NCBI RefSeq assembly: GCF_002813775.1
Contig: NZ_CP020370.1
Location: 6,349,501-6,413,500, forward strand
Length of the DNA: 64,000 nucleotides
Source: Candidatus Thiodictyon syntrophicum
Lineage (GTDB): Bacteria > Pseudomonadota > Gammaproteobacteria > Chromatiales > Chromatiaceae
Direction of reading: 5' to 3'
The notes beneath the pieces are model-generated. The model was not told the origin of the DNA and made no database searches. It saw only the letters and a list, made by a program, of their open reading frames with translations. Made by a program: the position numbers and the translations under genes. Shown piece by piece: positions 18,297 to 26,401 of this stretch (position 1 is the stretch's first letter; each line of letters opens with the position of its first letter).

Positions 18297-19754
18297 TCAG
18301 TCCCCGGCATCCATCAGCGCCTCGGCCCAGGCGCCCAACTGATCGAGGACCTGGCGCTTGGCGGGGTCGGCGGCATGGGTCTGCGCCAGCGCGGCAAGCT
18401 GGGCCTCGTACTGATCCAACTGGATGCTCCCGCCGGCCTGGGGGTCGGTAAGGCGGGTAAGGCGCCAGGCGTCCCACTCCTCGCGCTCCTCTGGACTCAG
18501 GGTCTCGGGCCAGTTGCGGGCGCGGTAGCGAAAAAGCATCTGCGGCAGGCGCGGGTCGGCGAAACGGGGATTGGCCGCGGCCAGGTCCGCGGGGGCCAGG
18601 GCGCGGACGCGCTCCAGGGTCCGGCGATCGGCATCCGACAGGAAGCCCCCGGAGTAGAGCATCAGGTCCGGGTCGGTTGCTGACTGGCCGTTCGGCCCCT
18701 CGGGCGCCGGCTGATGCACCGCCTGGACGCGCGCGCGGATGGCCGCGGCCTTGTCCCTGACGGTCTGGGCCCGGCGCACGACCTGGGCCGGATCAATGGA
18801 CCAGCGCGCCGCCGCTGCTGCCGTCAGGGTCTTGAGCGGGGCCAGCACCGGGGAGTGGTTGACCTGGACCGTCTTGAGCGGGATACGCTCGACCCCGGCC
18901 GGCAACTGGGCGCTCGGGGTGAAGAGCCGTCGGCGCAGTTCCTCCACCGACAGATCCAGCAATTGGTCCGGGTCGGCGCGCAGGTCCAGACAGATTACAC
19001 CGTTGCCGTTGGTCGGATGTTGGGCCACCGCGACCACCGGGGCGATGCACCCCAGGGCGGCGGGGAAGCGGGCGGAGGCGTGCACCAGGGGTTCGCCCTT
19101 CTCCAGCATGGTCCGCACCTCACGCTTGTCGCGCAGCCGCAGGGCATAGTCATAGAGCCGCGGCTGGGCACGGCGCAGCAGTCGCGCGAGCGCGATGGTC
19201 GCCTGCACGTCGATGAGGGCATCGTGGGCACCGGCGTGCGGGATGGCGTTGGCCGCGGTCAGGTCTTCCAGTCGGAAGGAGGCGGTGCCGTCGTCGCGCA
19301 GCGGCCAGACGATACCCTCCGGGCGCAGGGCCTGGGCCAGGCGCAGTATGTCGATCAGGTCCCAGCGCGAATTGCCGTGCTGCCACTCGCGGGCATAGGG
19401 GTCGCGCAGGTTGCGGTAGAGGAGGTGGCGGGTGACCTCATCGTCGAAGCGGATGCTGTTGTAGCCGGTCCCGCAGGTGCCGGGGACACTCAACACGTCC
19501 GCGATGGCGGCGGTGAACTCGGCCTCGATCAAACCCTTTGCATCGGCCAGTTGGGGCGTGATGCCGGTGACCAGACAGGCCTCCGGCTGGGGCAGCAGGT
19601 CCAGGGCGGGCCGGCAATAGAGCACCAGGGGCTCGCCGACGGGGTTGAGGTCCTCGTCGGTGCGCTGCCCGGCGAACTGGCAGGGGCGATCCCGCCGCGG
19701 GTCGACGCCCCAGGTCTCGTAGTCGTGCCAGTAAAAGGTCGCGGCCACTCGCAC
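18297..19754 (-). CDS. sbcB: Exodeoxyribonuclease I
   Basis: This 485-residue protein is the single-strand DNA-specific 3'-5' exonuclease used in mismatch repair and recombination. The DnaQ-like exonuclease motifs are visible: FYWHDYETWGVDPRRDRPCQ at the start, GYNSIRFDDEV in the middle of the domain, and AHDALIDVQATIALARLL as the ExoIII motif. The SH3-like and helical C-terminal regions (LDLRADPDQLLDLSVEELR, FRYRARNWPETLSPEE) are those of SbcB. Start is GTG at 19754, with a second GTG at 19748; both follow GGTGAG. Length is normal for the family. Confidence 0.95.
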   Translation of the reverse strand: MRVAATFYWHDYETWGVDPRRDRPCQFAGQRTDEDLNPVGEPLVLYCRPALDLLPQPEACLVTGITPQLADAKGLIEAEFTAAIADVLSVPGTCGTGYNSIRFDDEVTRHLLYRNLRDPYAREWQHGNSRWDLIDILRLAQALRPEGIVWPLRDDGTASFRLEDLTAANAIPHAGAHDALIDVQATIALARLLRRAQPRLYDYALRLRDKREVRTMLEKGEPLVHASARFPAALGCIAPVVAVAQHPTNGNGVICLDLRADPDQLLDLSVEELRRRLFTPSAQLPAGVERIPLKTVQVNHSPVLAPLKTLTAAAAARWSIDPAQVVRRAQTVRDKAAAIRARVQAVHQPAPEGPNGQSATDPDLMLYSGGFLSDADRRTLERVRALAPADLAAANPRFADPRLPQMLFRYRARNWPETLSPEEREEWDAWRLTRLTDPQAGGSIQLDQYEAQLAALAQTHAADPAKRQVLDQLGAWAEALMDAGD

Positions 19755-19854
19755 CTCACCCGGCCCTTTGAGGACCGTCGGTCATGGTGTTATACCAGAG
19801 CCCACCGCACCGAACCCGAGTACCCGCACCGGAGAGAAAATCGGTCAGACCCAA

Positions 19855-19909
19855 GGGTCCGCCGCTCCTCATAGCCCCAGCCCATGCGGTGACCCCGGGC
19901 GGCGGACCC
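19855..19909 (-). terminator. Possible terminator after rplS
   Basis: GGGTCCGCCG (19855-19864) and CGGCGGACCC (19900-19909) are perfect inverse copies, 2 bp beyond the rplS stop codon. The loop is long (35 nt) and no T-run follows on the minus strand, so rho-independent action is uncertain. Confidence 0.35.
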
Positions 19910-19911
19910 TG

Positions 19912-20256
19912 TTAGAGCTTTTCCTTGATACGGGCGGCCTTGCCGGTGAGCCCGCGCAGGTAATACAGCTTGGCGCGGCGCACGTCACCCCGGCGCTTGA
20001 CCTGGATCTCGGCGATCACCGGGCTGTAGGTCTGGAACACCCGCTCCACCCCCTCGCCGTGGGAGATCTTGCGCACCGTGAAGGCGGAGTTCAGCCCGCG
20101 GTTGCGCTTGGCGATGACCACGCCCTCGAAGGCCTGGAGACGTTCGCGCTCGCCCTCCTTGACCTTGATCTGAACGACCACGGTATCGCCGGCGGCGAAA
20201 TCCGGAACCTCGCGGTTCATCTGCTCGGCATCGAGCGCCTGTATGATATTGCTCAT
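19912..20256 (-). CDS. rplS: 50S ribosomal protein L19
   Basis: This 114-residue protein is L19, which sits at the 30S-50S interface. It matches the family end to end: [20 protein letters not shown] at the start, [53 protein letters not shown] and [20 protein letters not shown]. Its ATG overlaps the trmD stop by 3 nt (ATGA), so the two are translationally coupled. It is the last gene of rpsP-rimM-trmD-rplS. Confidence 0.98.
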   Translation of the reverse strand: MSNIIQALDAEQMNREVPDFAAGDTVVVQIKVKEGERERLQAFEGVVIAKRNRGLNSAFTVRKISHGEGVERVFQTYSPVIAEIQVKRRGDVRRAKLYYLRGLTGKAARIKEKL

Positions 20257-21026
20257 GGTTTCCTAAGCTCCTGTGCTAACCCCAACCCGGCAGTTCGGCG
20301 GGCCTGGATAAATTCATCGAGCAGCGCCTGATCCTCTGGACCCAGGCCCCGCCGCGCCAATAGTTCCGGCCGCTTGAGCCAGGTCCGCCCGAGCGCCTCG
20401 CGGCGGCGCCAGCGCGCAATCGCCGCGTGGTCACCGCCGATCAAGACCGGCGGCACCGACTGCCCCGCCACCAGCTCCGGGCGGGTGTAATGGGGGCAAT
20501 CGAGCAGCCCGTCCGTGTGCGAATCCTGCGCCGCGGACTGGGCGTGGCCCAAGGCCCCCGGCAGCAGCCGGATCACCGCGTCCATGACCACCATGGCCGC
20601 CAGTTCACCGCCGCTCAATACGTAGTCGCCGATGGACCACTCCTCGTCCACCTCATGCTCGATCAACCGCTCGTCGATCCCCTCGTAGCGGCCCGCCACC
20701 AGAATCCAACCGCCGGCCAGGGCTAACTCACCCATCGCCGCCTGATCGAGCAGACGCCCCTGCGGCGAGAGGTAGGCGACCCGACTCCCCGGTGCCTGGG
20801 CCCGGGCGGCGCCGATCGCGTCGCGCAGCGGCTCCACCTTCATCACCATCCCGGGGCCGCCGCCATAGGGGCGGTCATCGACGGTGCGGTGGACATCGTG
20901 GGTATAGTCCCGCGGGTTCCAGAGGTGCAGTTCGGCGATGCCCCGGGTCAGGGCACGGCCGGTCACCCCCTGATCGAGCAGGATGCGGAAGAGGTCCGGC
21001 AGCAGGGTAACCACATCAAAACGCAT
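20253..21026 (-). CDS. trmD: tRNA (guanine-N1)-methyltransferase
   Basis: TrmD methylates G37 of tRNAs to prevent frameshifting, using S-adenosylmethionine bound in a trefoil knot. Visible signatures are [13 protein letters not shown] at the start, [47 protein letters not shown] and the C-terminal [23 protein letters not shown] at 21026 begins the canonical MRFDVV; a GTG two codons earlier (21032) is possible. At 257 aa it is full length. It is the third gene of the ribosomal operon, 42 bp after rimM. Confidence 0.98.
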   Translation of the reverse strand: MRFDVVTLLPDLFRILLDQGVTGRALTRGIAELHLWNPRDYTHDVHRTVDDRPYGGGPGMVMKVEPLRDAIGAARAQAPGSRVAYLSPQGRLLDQAAMGELALAGGWILVAGRYEGIDERLIEHEVDEEWSIGDYVLSGGELAAMVVMDAVIRLLPGALGHAQSAAQDSHTDGLLDCPHYTRPELVAGQSVPPVLIGGDHAAIARWRRREALGRTWLKRPELLARRGLGPEDQALLDEFIQARRTAGLGLAQELRKP

Positions 21027-21068
21027 GGGCACTCCGCTGACCCGGGTCCGCCGCGGGCGCTAGGCCCG

Positions 21069-21596
21069 TCAGAAGTCCGGGTCCCAGTCCACCTGGATCA
21101 GCCGACGCTCGAAGTCCACGGCCCGGACCACCGCGTCCCAGGTGAAGGGCAGCAAGCGCTCACGCTCACCGACCACCACCAGGACATCGTTGGAGCCGGT
21201 CGAAAACAGGTGGCTCACCCGCCCCAGCGCAACCCCTTCCAGGGTCTCGACCGCCAGCCCCTCCAGGTCGATCCAGTAGAACTCGTCCGCCTTGGGCGGG
21301 GGCAGCCGGTCGCGGGTGACCGCGATCTCCTGACCCACCAGGGCCGCGGCCTGGTCACGGTCGTCACAGCCCTCGAGCCGGACCACCACGCCCTTGCCGT
21401 GCGCCCGACCCTCCGCCACCCGGCGCGGCGTCGGCGCGGTGCCGAGCAGCCAGGGCGAATAGCGCAGGATGCCCTCCCGCGGCGCGGTCTCGGAGAAGAC
21501 CTTGACCCAACCGCGGACCCCGTAGACACCATCGATGTGTCCGAGGACCAGGCGTTGCCCACCGGGCCCTGACCCGTCAGGCGCATCCTCAGGCAT
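21069..21596 (-). CDS. rimM: 16S rRNA maturation factor RimM
   Basis: RimM binds S19 and helps mature the 30S head. The protein (175 aa from ATG 21596) shows the family pattern: LVLGHIDGVYGVRGWVKVFS near the start, a PRC-barrel C-domain with EFYWIDLEGLAVET and LGRVSHLFSTGSNDVLVV, and the ending LLPFTWDAVVRAVDFERR followed by VDWDPDF. A TTG two codons upstream (21602) would add Met-Ile. It is the second gene of the ribosomal operon, 65 bp after rpsP. Confidence 0.97.
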   Translation of the reverse strand: MPEDAPDGSGPGGQRLVLGHIDGVYGVRGWVKVFSETAPREGILRYSPWLLGTAPTPRRVAEGRAHGKGVVVRLEGCDDRDQAAALVGQEIAVTRDRLPPPKADEFYWIDLEGLAVETLEGVALGRVSHLFSTGSNDVLVVVGERERLLPFTWDAVVRAVDFERRLIQVDWDPDF

Positions 21597-21661
21597 GATC
21601 AATGTGACCCAGGGGAGACGTGGCGTTGCAGATGAGAGACTTGGACGACCCGACGCGACCC

Positions 21662-21934
21662 TCAGGCCGCGGCCGGAAGCGCCGCCGCGGCCTCGCGGGC
21701 GGCCTGCCGCAGGAGCTGGCGCACGCGATCGGTGGGCTGGGCACCCTTGCCGATCCAGTGCTCGGCACGGGCGCGGTCGACCCGCAACGGCACCTCGCCG
21801 CCCTTGGCGGTGGGGTTGAAGAAGCCGATGCGCTCAATGTAGCGCCCGTCGCGGGGCGAGCGGATATCGGTAACCACTATCTGGTAGAAGGGGTGCTTCT
21901 TGGCACCGCCGCGAGTCAAACGGATCGTGACCAT
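21662..21934 (-). CDS. rpsP: 30S ribosomal protein S16
   Basis: This 90-residue protein is S16: [20 protein letters not shown] at the start, [35 protein letters not shown], ending in an Ala-rich tail typical of GC-rich gammaproteobacteria. It is the first gene of rpsP-rimM-trmD-rplS, so the operon promoter should lie in the region upstream (21935-22437). Confidence 0.98.
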   Translation of the reverse strand: MVTIRLTRGGAKKHPFYQIVVTDIRSPRDGRYIERIGFFNPTAKGGEVPLRVDRARAEHWIGKGAQPTDRVRQLLRQAAREAAAALPAAA

Positions 21935-22437
21935 GGTCTGTCCTAGCTAGAGACGAATGGCCCCCCAAACAGCGACCGGAATCCGTCGGATCCCGGGCAG
22001 GTCCCGTTGGGGTCCTGTTCAAGGTGGGCGCGTGAAAAAAAACGGTGCGCGGGCGGCCCCGCAGCAAACGCGTAAGTATACAGAAATCCGGGCGTGACGG
22101 AAGCCTGTATCGGAGAGCCCGTAGGCTGGGCAGAGCGAGCGCGATGCCCATCTGAAGCCGCGGCCCCGGTCCGGCCCACCCCGCTGCTGACCCGCGGGCG
22201 GCGTTAGGGCCCGCCTCCAGGGCCGCGCCGCGGAACGCGCACGGCGTGCGGGTCCGCGTCCTGCCGATCCCGAGGTCGCCGCGACCTTCGCGGCAGTTGC
22301 GACCCGCTTCAAGGGCCCCCGCGCGCCCCGACGAAGCCACCTTGTCACCCCCACCTACCGGGGCACTCGCCTTTGATGGTCCGCGTCGGCAGCCTCCGCT
22401 CGCCCCTCCCCCGCCAACGCGGGAAGGGCACCTAGGT
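21935..22437. other. Upstream region of the rpsP operon
   Basis: About 500 bp between rpsP and the DUF2059 gene, both on the minus strand. It should carry the ribosomal operon promoter. ffh, which precedes rpsP in many gammaproteobacteria, is not present. I see no convincing gene, RNA or repeat here; the long open frames have the look of GC-rich noise. Confidence 0.4.
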
Positions 22438-22983
22438 CTACTTGGGCGGCGGCGTTTCCTCCTTCTCGGTCGCCTGCAACTGTTCCAGCGCATCTTGCTG
22501 CAACTGTTGCAGCTTGGGCTCCAGCATCATCATGCGCTCCTGCACCAGTTCCATGGTGTTCTGCATGACCAGCGGCATCTTGGCAATCACCGCGTGGCCG
22601 GCTTCGGATTTATAAAAGGCAATCATGCCGTCGATCTCGGGCTGGGTGAAGGTCTTGGTATAGACCGCAATGAACAGCGGCTCCAGCACGCCCCAGCCCA
22701 TCTCCTGCCTGAAGAGCGCGGTCGCCTTGGCCCCCATCTCATCCACGACCTTCTGTTGCGGCGGCGTCAGGTCCTCACTGCCGAAGGCCTCCTGCATCGC
22801 GGACTGCATCGCGGACTCGACCTCTCCGGGGACCCCATCGACGAGCTTGCGTGACTCGGTGAGGGTAATCAATTCCTTGACCGAGGCCGCGGTCGGCGCC
22901 GGCACAGCGGGCGCGGGATCGGCGGCGCCGGCCGCCTGGGCCGCAATGAGGGCCAACAGCAGGACCCGCGGGAGCATTGACAT
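22438..22983 (-). CDS. Exported DUF2059 family protein
   Basis: ATG at 22983 with GAAGGAAG about 5 nt upstream gives 181 residues. A signal peptide opens the protein (LPRVLLLALIAAQAAGA). The mature part is helical and has the DUF2059 pattern: KELITLTESRKLVDG, FRQEMGWGVLEPLFIAVYTK, TFTQPEIDGMIAFYKSEAGH and IAKMPLVMQNTMELVQERM. It is probably periplasmic. The biochemical role of the family is not known to me. The reading frame remains open upstream to 23289 but that extension overlaps the RND relic and is not protein-like. Confidence 0.8.
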   Translation of the reverse strand: MSMLPRVLLLALIAAQAAGAADPAPAVPAPTAASVKELITLTESRKLVDGVPGEVESAMQSAMQEAFGSEDLTPPQQKVVDEMGAKATALFRQEMGWGVLEPLFIAVYTKTFTQPEIDGMIAFYKSEAGHAVIAKMPLVMQNTMELVQERMMMLEPKLQQLQQDALEQLQATEKEETPPPK

Positions 22984-23099
22984 GGCACTTCCTTCGTAAG
23001 GTGACGAGCGGTGGGAACAGGGGAGGCGCGGCACGCTAGCAGCCCGGGTTTGCCAAGTCAACGGGCGGGGCGCGGACGGGTGTGATCCAAACCGATGTG

Positions 23100-23270
23100 G
23101 TCCCTCGAACGCCGTAGGATGCCGCCGAAGATGGTCAGCGCGAACTGGCGCTACAGTTCCCCGGACAGGCCCGGAAAGAAGGCGATCGGCACGAACACCG
23201 CCAGCAGCACCAGGGTGCTTGCGATCACCGGCCCGGTGGTCTGGGTCACGGTCTTCCAGGCCGCCCCCGG
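23100..23270 (-). pseudogene. Relic of an RND efflux pump (AcrB/HAE1 type)
   Basis: Translated on the minus strand, the segment reads TQTTGPVIASTLVLLAVFVP and IAFFPGLSGEL, then an in-frame TAG at 23151-23153, then RQFALTIFGGIL. This is the conserved transmembrane segment of AcrB/HAE1 pumps, where the stop stands in place of the usual Tyr before RQFAL. Only about 55 residues of a protein of about 1000 survive, with no pump sequence on either side. It is a fossil and shows past deletion at this spot. Confidence 0.7.
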
Positions 23271-23553
23271 GGCGCGAGCCCACGCCCATGCCGCGGTCAC
23301 GGCAGCGGCTGCACGCGCTGCACGCCTACCTGACGCAGTTGGAGGGCAAGCTACCCACCCTAACACCGCCTTCCGGAAAAACTTCGGTTTTCCACCCAGG
23401 CAGTTACGGCGTGGACCGAAGCGGGAGGCGCCGCACAGCGAGCACCATGAAGCGGACTTGAGTCCCTCGGACCACGCCGCACCGGGGGTCAGACTCAGCT
23501 AGCGTATACTGGTCACCCGATCGCCGTAGGACCCGCAAGCGCTTGAAAGACCG

Positions 23554-24594
23554 ATGACCACAGCCGACCCCCTCCAACTACTCGAAACCGACGCACTGAC
23601 CGGTCTGCGCGGCTTACCCGATGCCTCGGTCCAGGTCGCCCTGACATCCCCACCCTTTTATTTGCTCCGGCGCTACGGGACCACTGCCACCTGGCCCGAC
23701 GGCTGGGAAGGGGAGCTCGGACACGAATCCCACCCCAATGAATTCGTGCGCCACCTGCTCGACTGCTTCGACCAGGTATGGCGCGTACTGAAGGACGACG
23801 GGTGCCTGTGGGTGAACCTGGCAGACACCTACAACAACCGGCAAGGCAAGAAGGGCACCACCAACGCCCCGGACGGCTCCAACGGCCGCTTTGCTGCCGG
23901 CGGTAAGGGCTATGCGGAATCGCTGCGCCAACAGCCGGAATTCTTCAAGCACTACATTCCCACCATCGGACACAAGTCCGAAATCGGCGTGCCCTTCCGC
24001 TTCCACCTCGCCATGACCGACTCGGAATTCCGCCGTTTTGTCGGCGCGGCACCCGGGCCCCAGTGGATCTGCCGACGCACCATCGTCTGGGCCAAGTCGC
24101 TGGTGAACCTCGAGACCCAACAAGCGCGGGGCAACGCCATGCCGGAGCCGACGCTCGACCGACCCTCGCGCAACTACGAGTTCCTCTTTCTCTTCTCCAA
24201 GAGGCCCGACTATCGATTCGATCGCAAGGCCATCGACATCCCGGCCCGCTCCAGCATTCGACGCGGCGATCGGGCCAATTGCGGCTCCGTCTGGCAGACC
24301 GATTACCAAGTCCTTGCAGACAGCGACGCGACCCCCGACGGCCTGTGGCAGATCAACCCCGAGGCCTCACCCTATCGGCACCTCGCCATGTGGCCGCGCT
24401 CCCTGGTCAGACAGATGTTGCTCCCCACCACCCGGCCTGGCGACACCATCCTGGACCCCTTTGCCGGCAGCGGCACCTCGGGACAGGTGGCGATCGAACT
24501 CGGGCTGAACGCGGTGCTCATCGAACCCTCCGCGATGGCCCGGGACGCCCTGTCCGACCGGCTCGACGGCCTCAATATGGCACTGCCCTTGTGA
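23554..24594 (+). CDS. Type II DNA methyltransferase, beta class
   Basis: This 346-residue enzyme has the catalytic motif IV as TSPPF near residue 30 (VQVALTSPPFYLL) and the S-adenosylmethionine motif I as ILDPFAGSGTSGQVA near residue 305. That order, motif IV before motif I, defines the beta class; TSPP(F/Y) is most common in N4-cytosine enzymes, though N6-adenine is not excluded. ATG at 23554 follows GAAAGA. The neighbouring gene begins 10 bp after its stop and looks like the matching endonuclease, so this should be the protective half of a restriction-modification system. Confidence 0.85.
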   Translation: MTTADPLQLLETDALTGLRGLPDASVQVALTSPPFYLLRRYGTTATWPDGWEGELGHESHPNEFVRHLLDCFDQVWRVLKDDGCLWVNLADTYNNRQGKKGTTNAPDGSNGRFAAGGKGYAESLRQQPEFFKHYIPTIGHKSEIGVPFRFHLAMTDSEFRRFVGAAPGPQWICRRTIVWAKSLVNLETQQARGNAMPEPTLDRPSRNYEFLFLFSKRPDYRFDRKAIDIPARSSIRRGDRANCGSVWQTDYQVLADSDATPDGLWQINPEASPYRHLAMWPRSLVRQMLLPTTRPGDTILDPFAGSGTSGQVAIELGLNAVLIEPSAMARDALSDRLDGLNMALPL

Positions 24595-24604
24595 ACCCTT
24601 CGCC

Positions 24605-25681
24605 ATGAGCACACCAGATCAGCCGGAAGAACCAGTGCCCGCAACGGCGACCGAAGCGATCGAGCGGGTATTCGGGGCGGACAACCGAGCACGCCTGCTC
24701 AAGCGCTACTTTGACGCCAATGGGGCTGTCACCCCCGAAAATGCCTGGTGGCACGTCTATCGACTCTTGCTCTGGATCGATCGCACGACCGCACTCGCCC
24801 ACTGTTATGAATCGGACAAGGCCCAGCCGGGACGGCCCTGGTATGAACGCAGCCTCGCGTTTCACGACTGGTTGGCGACCGCCCTTAGTTTGGCACCCGC
24901 CGACCTGGGTGATGCCATCGACTGGCTCTTTCGCGAGGCCATCGGCGACCTTGCCAGCCAGGCCATTGCCTCCCGTAGCGCGACATACGAGAAGCAGCGT
25001 GCCCCTTATGCTGGCAGAGGCTTTCCCGAGCCGGGCGAAGACCCCGAATTGGTCGGAATCATCCGGGAAGCGCTGTCGCCGTGGATGGATCAGCGCCCAC
25101 CCGACGACGCATTCCGGAACCTGACGCGGCGTATTCACGCACACTTGAACCAAGAGAACAAGAGACGCAATCTCGTTGGCGAAGGGTTCGAGGATGTCAT
25201 CGCCGCGGTCATCTCCCGCCTGAGCGGCGCCGATCGCCTGAAAATTCGCAACCGAGCCCTGTTGCATGACCTGCCGGGTTTCCACGCCCCAGCGCCGAAT
25301 GAGAAGATCAAAAAGGTCGATCTTGCGATCTTGGGCGAGGGACAGCGAAACCTGATCAGCGCCAAGTGGAGCATCCGTGCGGATCGGGAAGAACAGTTCC
25401 TGAGCGACTTCGAGGCCTATGCCCGCCTGGAATCGGCCGGGCAGAATTTCTCCTACACCCTGATCACGAACGAGTTCGACGCGGCACGCCTCAAAGCGGC
25501 CTGTGAACGTCGTCGGCAGAATGCACTGCTGTTCACCTATGTCGTGCACATCAATCCCCAGGGGATGCTGGCGGCCTACGGGGACTCTGGCCGCGGGGCC
25601 GCGAAGCAGATACGCACGCATGTCGAAACCGGGCGGCTCATGGACCTGGCAAGCTGGCTCGCCCTGGTTACTGACTCCTGA
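24605..25681 (+). CDS. Probable type II restriction endonuclease (PD-(D/E)xK, BsaWI-like)
   Basis: This 358-residue protein starts 10 bp after the methyltransferase stop. The C-terminal half holds a likely PD-(D/E)xK site: Asp in EKIKKVDLAILGEG (about residue 237) and Lys in NLISAKWSIRADREEQ (about residues 250-262), with the RxDRxxQ tail I associate with BsaWI-like enzymes. The N-terminal half is helical (WWHVYRLLLWID, RSLAFHDWLATALSL) with no known motif. Its partner position next to a stand-alone methyltransferase is the strongest evidence. The recognition site cannot be read from sequence; a CCGG-core site would be a guess based on the BsaWI resemblance. Confidence 0.65.
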   Translation: MSTPDQPEEPVPATATEAIERVFGADNRARLLKRYFDANGAVTPENAWWHVYRLLLWIDRTTALAHCYESDKAQPGRPWYERSLAFHDWLATALSLAPADLGDAIDWLFREAIGDLASQAIASRSATYEKQRAPYAGRGFPEPGEDPELVGIIREALSPWMDQRPPDDAFRNLTRRIHAHLNQENKRRNLVGEGFEDVIAAVISRLSGADRLKIRNRALLHDLPGFHAPAPNEKIKKVDLAILGEGQRNLISAKWSIRADREEQFLSDFEAYARLESAGQNFSYTLITNEFDAARLKAACERRRQNALLFTYVVHINPQGMLAAYGDSGRGAAKQIRTHVETGRLMDLASWLALVTDS

Positions 25682-25763
25682 TCATCAGGCCCAATACGGA
25701 CAGTGGAGGTCAGCGCAATGTCACTGGTCCGCACAGCACACTGGCTGATTCTGCCGCTGCCTA

Positions 25764-25970
25764 AGCCCCGAAGGGGCGAGACATACCAGCCCAGGGCAGC
25801 GCCCTGGGTTGGGGATGCGAAGCAGTCCAGCCCTGTAAGGGCGTGACATAACGGGGTGGACCGATACGCCGGACACCGATGTCACGCCCTTACAGGGCTC
25901 GCCCATTCAACAACGGTACCCCAGGGCGTTGCCCTGAGCTGGTATGTTCGACCCCGTTGGGTCATGGCGC
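25764..25970. repeat. Intergenic inverted-repeat element
   Basis: The core is a perfect 21-nt inverted repeat, 25829-25849 and 25879-25899 (AGCCCTGTAAGGGCGTGACA plus T), with a 29-nt loop. Outside it lie looser matching arms with CAGGGCAGCGCCCTGGG and CAGGGCGTTGCCCTG. The whole gap from 25682 to 26076 (395 bp) has no gene. This type of GGGCGTGACAT element is scattered in many environmental genomes. Confidence 0.6.
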
Positions 25971-26076
25971 GCGACCGGGGCCTGCAGTGGCCTGGGTCCA
26001 GCAACGCCGAGCCGACCCGATGCCCCCCGCCCCGGCTCCCGCAACCGCGCTCCTCGATCAGTGCGCGCGCAAGACC

Positions 26077-26286
26077 CTAAGCCGCGGCAAGGGTCCGCTC
26101 CTTGACCTCTTCCAGGAAGCCGATCACCTGCTCACGGCGCACGCTGGGAAAGCCGTCGAGAAAGTCGTCGATCGATTCACCGCCCTCCAGATAGTCGATC
26201 AGGGTGGCGATCGGAACCCGTGTGCCCGCGAAGACGGGCGTCCCCCCCATCACCGCGGGGTCTAGGTGAATGACTGTGTTGACCAT
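26077..26286 (-). CDS. DUF433 family antitoxin-like protein
   Basis: This 69-residue protein reads as a DUF433 domain throughout: VIHLDPAVMGGTPVFAGTRV, TLIDYLEGGESIDDFLDGFP and SVRREQVIGFLEEVKE. The family has a winged-helix fold and usually acts as an antitoxin or repressor for a PIN-like DUF5615 toxin encoded just downstream. Here the downstream side (25682-26076) has only a repeat element, so the toxin is missing and the gene is an orphan. Confidence 0.85.
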   Translation of the reverse strand: MVNTVIHLDPAVMGGTPVFAGTRVPIATLIDYLEGGESIDDFLDGFPSVRREQVIGFLEEVKERTLAAA

Positions 26287-26401
26287 GGATCTTCACCTCG
26301 GAATGCGATCGGCTGCCGATAGCACCAACGATGGGTTTCGCTGCGCTCTACCCATCCTACGGGTCGGTTCTCGGGATCTGTGTCACGAGATCGCGGCGGC
26401 C

